Assembly (NCBI RefSeq): GCF_001949145.1
Contig: NW_019091362.1
Location: 10,750,031 to 10,814,030, forward strand
Direction of reading: 5' to 3'
From: Acanthaster planci
Taxonomy: Eukaryota > Echinodermata > Asteroidea > Valvatida > Acanthasteridae
DNA: 64,000 nt
The first letter of the stretch is position 1. Each line of letters opens with the position of its first letter. Both the position numbers and the translations under genes were made by a program. This document shows positions 58,367-64,000 of this stretch, in pieces. The notes beneath the pieces were generated by a model. It saw only the letters and a program-made list of their open reading frames with translations, searched no databases and was not told the DNA's origin.

Positions 58367-61277
58367 ATATGCTTACCTCCGTTTGTGAACTGTACAAATG
58401 GACCACGGCCCCTCGACTTGCTCAACCCCAGATCCTGGCTGTATAATTATAAAATTTTTCAAATTGACGGTCATTGACCTTTTCAAAAGTTTCCTAATCA
58501 AATTTTACTAAATGTCTTTGTTGATCAGAGTCAAGTTAGTTTTTTTTAAATTACTATAAAGACGGATGCAGTAAATATCTTGTGAAAGGTTTATTATCCT
58601 AAAATCTTTCCAAAAAGCCAAAACCTTGTGCCCAGAAAGTGTTTACAAAATTGAAAAGAGGGTCTACTAAAGTAGTGCATTGTCAACAAAAATCCCCAAT
58701 ATATATTTTGTGCTGTTCTTTTTACTTGTTGCTGAGGGTTCAACAGTTAAACAACATATTCAACCTTTTAAATAACAGCATTTAAATACATGATGGTTTT
58801 GAAGTTGGTTTGTGTGCAAAGAAGCATAATGACACTGCAGGCAGAATCTAATCTCAACTGTAAAAGAAAATTGCAGTTTTGTAAGTGATCTTTTTGCCAT
58901 TGACTTTACCTTAAAGTCAACATTGGACGAAGGAAAGCCATCGAAAAATCAGTACATGTAGATTATATCAACTTTTTGGAAGTTATCTAAAAACGAAATT
59001 CGTCCAGTTTGTTTCCGACGAAGTAATTGAACTTATAAATTTGTCAGCGTTGGGCGTTTTAAAATGAAATAATTTAACGTCCAATTTCCTCCCAGGAATA
59101 GAAATCAAGTTGGATTTCTAGCTGTGTAGGAAATTGAAGTAATATTGACTGAGCATCTCTAAGGACAAGAGGCTCTTTCAATATCCTATTAAAGGTCCTG
59201 TTGCCATGGCAACTCGAGCCCACCCTGGATATTCATTAAACCAGAAGGTGAAATCATGTGAATAAGAAAATTACAATCAGTGACAAGTGTAAAATGTTGA
59301 GGATGTGCTGAGTCAGGTTGTTGCCTGCAGCCCCCGAAAAAACAAAGATTGAAATACTTTCAGACATGTATAACGAATGTTACAGTACATGTAATTGTGC
59401 TCATGTGCATTGCGTGCTCCTTAGAAATAATGAAGTACATGTATTGTGATTGCTGAGCCGTAGTGTGATGTCATAAAAAAGGCTTAAATTTGATGCGCGC
59501 CATGAATTTTGTTATGCTTTTCCCAGATTGAAGGGGACTTTCAACTTGCACTTTGTAGGCAGTGGCAGTCTTTATGTATTTTTTAACATAATAGATTCTT
59601 TTGAATGTAACTTCACTTTAGAATAAGTGAAATTCTGAATAACTAATATGGATTATTTTTAATTTGTTAGCCTGCTGCCTCTTAACAACACCACAGAAAT
59701 GATTGCATTAAGGGGAAATATCCACCAAAGTGACAAGTGTTGTGTCAGTACTTGACGGTCTTTGACAGTTCAAGTACTGGGAGAGTAAAGATAAATTTGC
59801 TTTGCCTGTCAAGGGTCGACTTTTCCTGTGCAGCGATAGCATGTGCCATCAGGCTTCGAGGGTCCCCAACCGGCTACCCAACAGGAGCACTTGCAGACTT
59901 CATGGGTTTTCAAGTCAAAAGGGTGGATACGGGTACAGGCAGCCAATCCAATTCCATGTATACATTTGGCAATCAGTTCTGATTTGGGATTTATATTTGC
60001 TACGTAGCTGTTAAGGCGCTCCCGTTGTTGTGAGGTACATGTATTTATTCCATTAAATAATGTAACATAGGCCTACGTGAATTTGGGGATTGATATTCAT
60101 ATGTAAAATATCCATCAATAACATACATACCCGTATTTTAGAAGGTTTTGGCAATCTAAATGGTCCAGAGACTGTTTTGCATATGATTTTTAAAAAAATC
60201 ACGACAGACAGGTGTTCGAAATAGCAACAAATGTTGCCTTTCCTCGGGATTGCAGATGTCTGTATTTGTCTTTATTTGCTGCGCACACAGTACGATTTGG
60301 TGTGTGTTCCCGACTTGACGTCTTTTTACGGGATTAGCGCAGAGACGCGTTTGGTGAAATCCCATCGTCACCTACAAGTAGTAATTTGCAGTGGTTGGTT
60401 GCCGTTGCGTTCGCAGGGTCTGCAATTTGGCGCAAGTGTATTATGTCAATTAACCCCAAGTAACAAACTACAATAAAGCCTATTGATAACCAGCAATGCA
60501 ACCATGCCCAAAGCCCATGACTTTGCTGGAAACGATCACGGTCGAACGTCAGCGTTGTCCCCTGTGAAACGTTATTGAGACACCACTCTTTCACTGTGTT
60601 GCGCCAGTGGTATATGTGACATCAAATCCAAGCAAAGTAGAGGGATGACCTGTTTTTCAGTAGTTATATTCCCAGCAAGTGTTACCATATTTTCACATTA
60701 ACTTAAAAATGAGTTTTTATAACTTTAAACTGGTCTTATTTCCTTTTCGCCATTTATTGGATATCATGTATACTAAAATAAGGTACCATTACGCCAGTAT
60801 TTTATGTCTCTGTTTGTCCCCATTTCTTTATATTAAAAGCGAACAGAAATATATATCCAGAACTAGCCAATTTTACTCGGGTGCTGTCTTCAACAATAAC
60901 AAGAGTGCACGCCGTTTATATACAACGCTCCGAAGACCGTGCATGGACAGCAATATAGTGTGAATAATCGAATAAACTCGTGTGAAAGTTTTCAGTGTTT
61001 TCGAAGCCTTTTTGAACGTTCTGTAAAGAAAAAGGTATGATATGCTTTTTGTTTTAAAGAAATGGAAATACCACTTCCCAAAGACGACAGGTTATCCTGT
61101 GGGAGAATGAATGAGATTTTTTTTTTGGAAAAACTGGGTTAATGTGGTGAACTCGAAGAAGGCAAAGAAGCGTCTAACCCTCCTCTCAGTTTAGGCCTTG
61201 TTTCCTTTGATTGTTGATTTTATCCTTCCACATTGGTTTATGTGTTTATGCCGCATTAATGCAGAGGGGTGCATGTT
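58367..61277. other. Intergenic, no recognised gene
   Basis: AT-rich, with several TACATGTA palindromes (58,956; 59,388; 59,434; 60,034) and the X-box palindrome at 59,200. No coding region supported. The part nearest 61,277 would be the 3' UTR of the minus-strand GPCR. Confidence 0.5.
59200..59213. promoter_or_regulatory. Perfect RFX X-box palindrome
   Basis: GTTGCCATGGCAAC is a perfect inverted repeat with a 2-nt spacer and matches the RFX-factor X-box consensus GTNRCC-N-RGYAAC. In animals such sites often lie in promoters of ciliary genes. No gene start is visible nearby, so it could be a distal element or a chance match. Confidence 0.45.
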
Positions 61278-62474
61278 TCATCGCCTGTGAAAACACTTGC
61301 ATGCCAAACACCTTTTGAAGGCGTTCCAGTAGTTTTTGTTCATGTAGGCATACAAGTAAGGATTGATACAGCTATTAGTCGCTATCGTGTTGTTGATGAT
61401 GTGGTAAATCGGCACTGCAATGTCCAAGTAGGGCTCTACCAGACTGAGCAGACACCAAGGCAGCCAGCAGCACATGTAAGCAAAGAAAATCAGTAGCAGG
61501 TTCCTGGTGATTTTCACGCTCTCCTTCGTCGGTCCGCTCCTTTGCACTGCTTTTACAGGTGCTCCTGCTCCCCGGTTCACCGGTCCTTCTTTCCCCATTT
61601 CTAAGGTTGAATGTCCCGAGATCGATGGAATGGGTTTTTCAGGGCCTTTTCTCGAGTCAGTCGGTTTGGGAAAATCGAAGCGGGACCTTTTTTGGCCAAG
61701 ACTTGACTCCCCATCTGTCATTTGACGGCTGATCGTGCCTGCGCTTTCGTCTTGTTTCTTGTGGTCATTGAGACTCGTCGATACTGTCTCTTTCGCCTTT
61801 GTCGTCTGCGTTCCAGTTCTCTTCCCACTTCTCTTTAAACTATGTCCTTGCCAATTTTGCACCTTTCTTTGATGAGCGCGAACATACATAAAGGTGAGAC
61901 CGTAGAAAGTCGGTGTAACAACCAGGGCCAAAACCACAGAGACTGCGGCGAGGACCTGCTGGTTGCGTCCAGTGGTGAAACAGAAATGTGACTTTGGGTG
62001 GTAGCCCACGGACCCAAAGCCTGTGTAAGCAGGGAGAAAGACTAACATACTTGTGATGCAGACGGCACAGACCTGCTGAATGATGTTGAGTGGTTTCGCG
62101 GCCTTCCTGTGGAACGCTTCGGATTTGGTCACCCGTAGGAACCGACTCTGCGACAGGTACATTAGCTGCTGAAGAGAGTAGCCCATGAAGAAGACTATGG
62201 CATAAGCTAGGAAGTGACACCAGGACTCCCGGTGGGGCCACTGATCAGGGTAGTACTCTGAGACAATGCGGCAAGGGAGGATGACCGCCGTTACAACAAG
62301 ATCCACAGCTGCTAAGATGGTGATGTTGAGTTGTGTTGTTGTTCGTAGAGACGGGGTGGTGGCCACAGCACAGAGCGCTAGGGAGTTGCCGATAACACCA
62401 GCAATGGACACCAAGCCAATCCATACTACATCCACGTAAAAGAGTCCCGGGTAGTCCCTTGGGAAACTCTGCAT
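61278..62474 (-). CDS. Class A (rhodopsin-like) orphan GPCR, single exon, copy 2
   Basis: 398 codons without introns, paralogous to the GPCR at 40,968. N-terminal residues through TM2 align without gaps (N30 in TM1, D58 in TM2, Cys86 before TM3). The segments GPTKESVKITRNLL, YMCCWLPWC and TNSCINPYLYA are shared. The TM3 end is S110-R111-F112 rather than D/E-R-Y, so the acidic residue is missing here too and Tyr is replaced. The third intracellular loop is shorter than in copy 1 and diverged. The tail ends in cysteines (RCLACKC) that could be palmitoylated. It lies 19 kb from copy 1 on the opposite strand. Ligand unknown; predicted at the plasma membrane. Confidence 0.88.
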   Translation of the reverse strand: MQSFPRDYPGLFYVDVVWIGLVSIAGVIGNSLALCAVATTPSLRTTTQLNITILAAVDLVVTAVILPCRIVSEYYPDQWPHRESWCHFLAYAIVFFMGYSLQQLMYLSQSRFLRVTKSEAFHRKAAKPLNIIQQVCAVCITSMLVFLPAYTGFGSVGYHPKSHFCFTTGRNQQVLAAVSVVLALVVTPTFYGLTFMYVRAHQRKVQNWQGHSLKRSGKRTGTQTTKAKETVSTSLNDHKKQDESAGTISRQMTDGESSLGQKRSRFDFPKPTDSRKGPEKPIPSISGHSTLEMGKEGPVNRGAGAPVKAVQRSGPTKESVKITRNLLLIFFAYMCCWLPWCLLSLVEPYLDIAVPIYHIINNTIATNSCINPYLYAYMNKNYWNAFKRCLACKCFHRR

Positions 62475-64000
62475 CGTTGTGCCGATCTTATGATATCGTG
62501 ATCAAATGACCTGTTTCAGATGAGGCACCAAGGTCTCCGAAGCCTTTTTGCTGCGGCTTGTGTATTTTATTACTTCAAACTTTTAAAGCCAGTTTTCCTA
62601 TATGAGAAACAGCAAGAAAAGATACTTGCTATAATCACATAAAGGACACATATTTACTTCAGTCCTACTGTGCATCAGGGTACATCGATTCATATATGAT
62701 TAACGCAATGAGTACATCAAATAAGATGAACTGAAATTAGCTCAAAGTTTTAATAAATATGTGTTTTTTAGATCGTGCCCCGTCCTTCGGCCGTCCTGGG
62801 CTAGCTCCAGTCGAAGAATTGGAAATTCTTTATACACATGCACGCGAAAGCCTTTACGTCAGTACTTTTATTACTTGCCTAGGCGATGAGATACATCGTT
62901 TTTCGGCACCTTCAGTCCAAAATGTGTCATTTTGCGGAAACACTGTCGTACGTATTAAATGACAGCACAAGAGATCAGTCTTCAAATCCACGAGAGCTTG
63001 GCCTGAAAATGCTCAGGCCATCGTCCTTTCTACGTATTGCACGTTCTGGGTCCTTTAAAGTTACGTAAGGTACATACTATTTGAATTTGTTGTACGTGTA
63101 TCTATGCTATATTTACCTTTAATTAAAATGCGCATAGAAAGCTTATTTCTCTCTCCTGCAATGTTGTATTCTGAATCAAGCTAATTGAAATAGGTCAAAA
63201 TAATTTTTTGTAAGACTTATTCGACTTGTTACCAAAGTTCGTCTTATGTAGTTTTCTTCAATTCAATTTGTTAAATTCAGTTAGTAAAACAAAACGCATG
63301 TACTTACTTTCATAAGCAGCTTCGTACAGACAGGCCCAACATGCGAGCATTGGAGCTGTTGTAGTAGGTACAGTAGTTAGCATGAGACTGGCTGTGTCAT
63401 GTGTAACGAAGGAATGCCCACTTCTGTTTGCTCTTGGCTACGGTATTGGTTGTGGAGTCGAGTTCCGGCTCGGTGTTATGGCAGTGTTTACCCCAAGTAG
63501 ATTATATGCAATTGTGAAATGATGGATGTTAAACCCCGTGTCCTTATTGTATGGCGAGGGACTAGGAGTCGATTAGTTGTTGGCCAATTGCGCACAGACT
63601 CATTATCATTTTTTCCAGAATGTTGCATTTTACGTTAACATTTCATTCACGTGACCCTTTCTGTATAAAAGAAAGAAAAAACTCCGTCGAGCCGGGATCT
63701 CCGCAGTCCGGGCAGCCACGTCACTCATCAGCCAACCAATGAATCATTTCACTCCCAAGCGTCTTTGCCCTTCACATCATGTAGATTCGGGGGTCCCCAA
63801 CGTAATGTGTTAATCAACATAATCTTCTCTTGTCTTCTTGTCGGAGATGTTTTGTGGTGCATTTTGAATGAAGTTGTCTTGGGAGGATACATCGAAAAGA
63901 TCTTAATTAAATGCTAGAACTGCCACATGCAGGGTTATTAATTAGGATTTTAAAAAGAGGAGTATTGCAGGCGTCGAAAAATCCACGCAGTGAAAGATGC
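62475..64000. other. Upstream of GPCR copy 2 and window end, no recognised gene
   Basis: Only short ORFs. It should include the promoter of the minus-strand GPCR, but no clear core element is seen on that strand. A plus-strand TATA-like element is listed separately. Confidence 0.45.
63664..63671 (+). promoter_or_regulatory. TATA-like element, possible promoter for a gene beyond the window
   Basis: TATAAAAG, with a CACGTG E-box 16 bases upstream and a GC-rich stretch (CCGTCGAGCCGGGATCTCCG) beginning ~25 bases downstream where initiation would fall. No ORF of note follows within the window, so the assignment is tentative. Confidence 0.25.

Overview
The window is animal nuclear DNA: intron-rich genes with GT–AG splice sites, long AT-rich intergenic stretches, short interspersed elements and one 149-base assembly gap. 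A ciliary dynein, a pair of cholinesterase-like genes and intronless orphan GPCRs point to a marine invertebrate. The strongly over-represented palindrome TACATGTA and the repeat types fit an echinoderm or a related invertebrate deuterostome. The species itself cannot be settled from the sequence.

Layout. (1) 1–21,180, + strand: the last 18 exons (1,042 codons) of an axonemal inner-arm dynein heavy chain, an orthologue of DNAH7. It runs from inside AAA5 to the stop codon. The gene begins outside the window. Its introns carry a pogo/Tigger-like DNA element, a degenerate minisatellite, a tRNA-like repeat and three candidate 6-nt microexons. (2) 22,777–26,896 and 28,279–33,450, + strand: two tandem, complete 8-exon type-B carboxylesterase (cholinesterase-like) genes of 605 and 603 codons, both with signal peptides. 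Five of the internal exons have identical lengths. A MITE with about 40-bp inverted repeats lies between them. (3) 33,451–40,967: no recognised gene. (4) 40,968–42,248, + strand: a single-exon class A orphan GPCR. (5) 42,249–61,277: about 19 kb that is mostly non-coding. It holds a tRNA-derived SINE, a composite repeat of ~391-bp units, a strong hairpin beside the assembly gap, a perfect RFX X-box palindrome and an isolated GC-rich 49-codon ORF. (6) 61,278–62,474, - strand: a second single-exon GPCR, clearly paralogous to the first. (7) 62,475–64,000: no gene seen; a TATA-like element lies near the end.

The genes do not form a pathway. The dynein acts in cilia. The two esterases are predicted to be secreted hydrolases. 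The two GPCRs are a dispersed, oppositely oriented paralogue pair of unknown ligand. The most interesting signals are the patchwork similarity of the esterase pair (near-identical blocks beside diverged ones, suggesting gene conversion), the catalytic Glu-to-Asp change in the second esterase, the non-canonical D/ERY motif in both GPCRs, the candidate microexons in the dynein gene and the inverted repeat at the gap. I did not find a convincing wholly new system.
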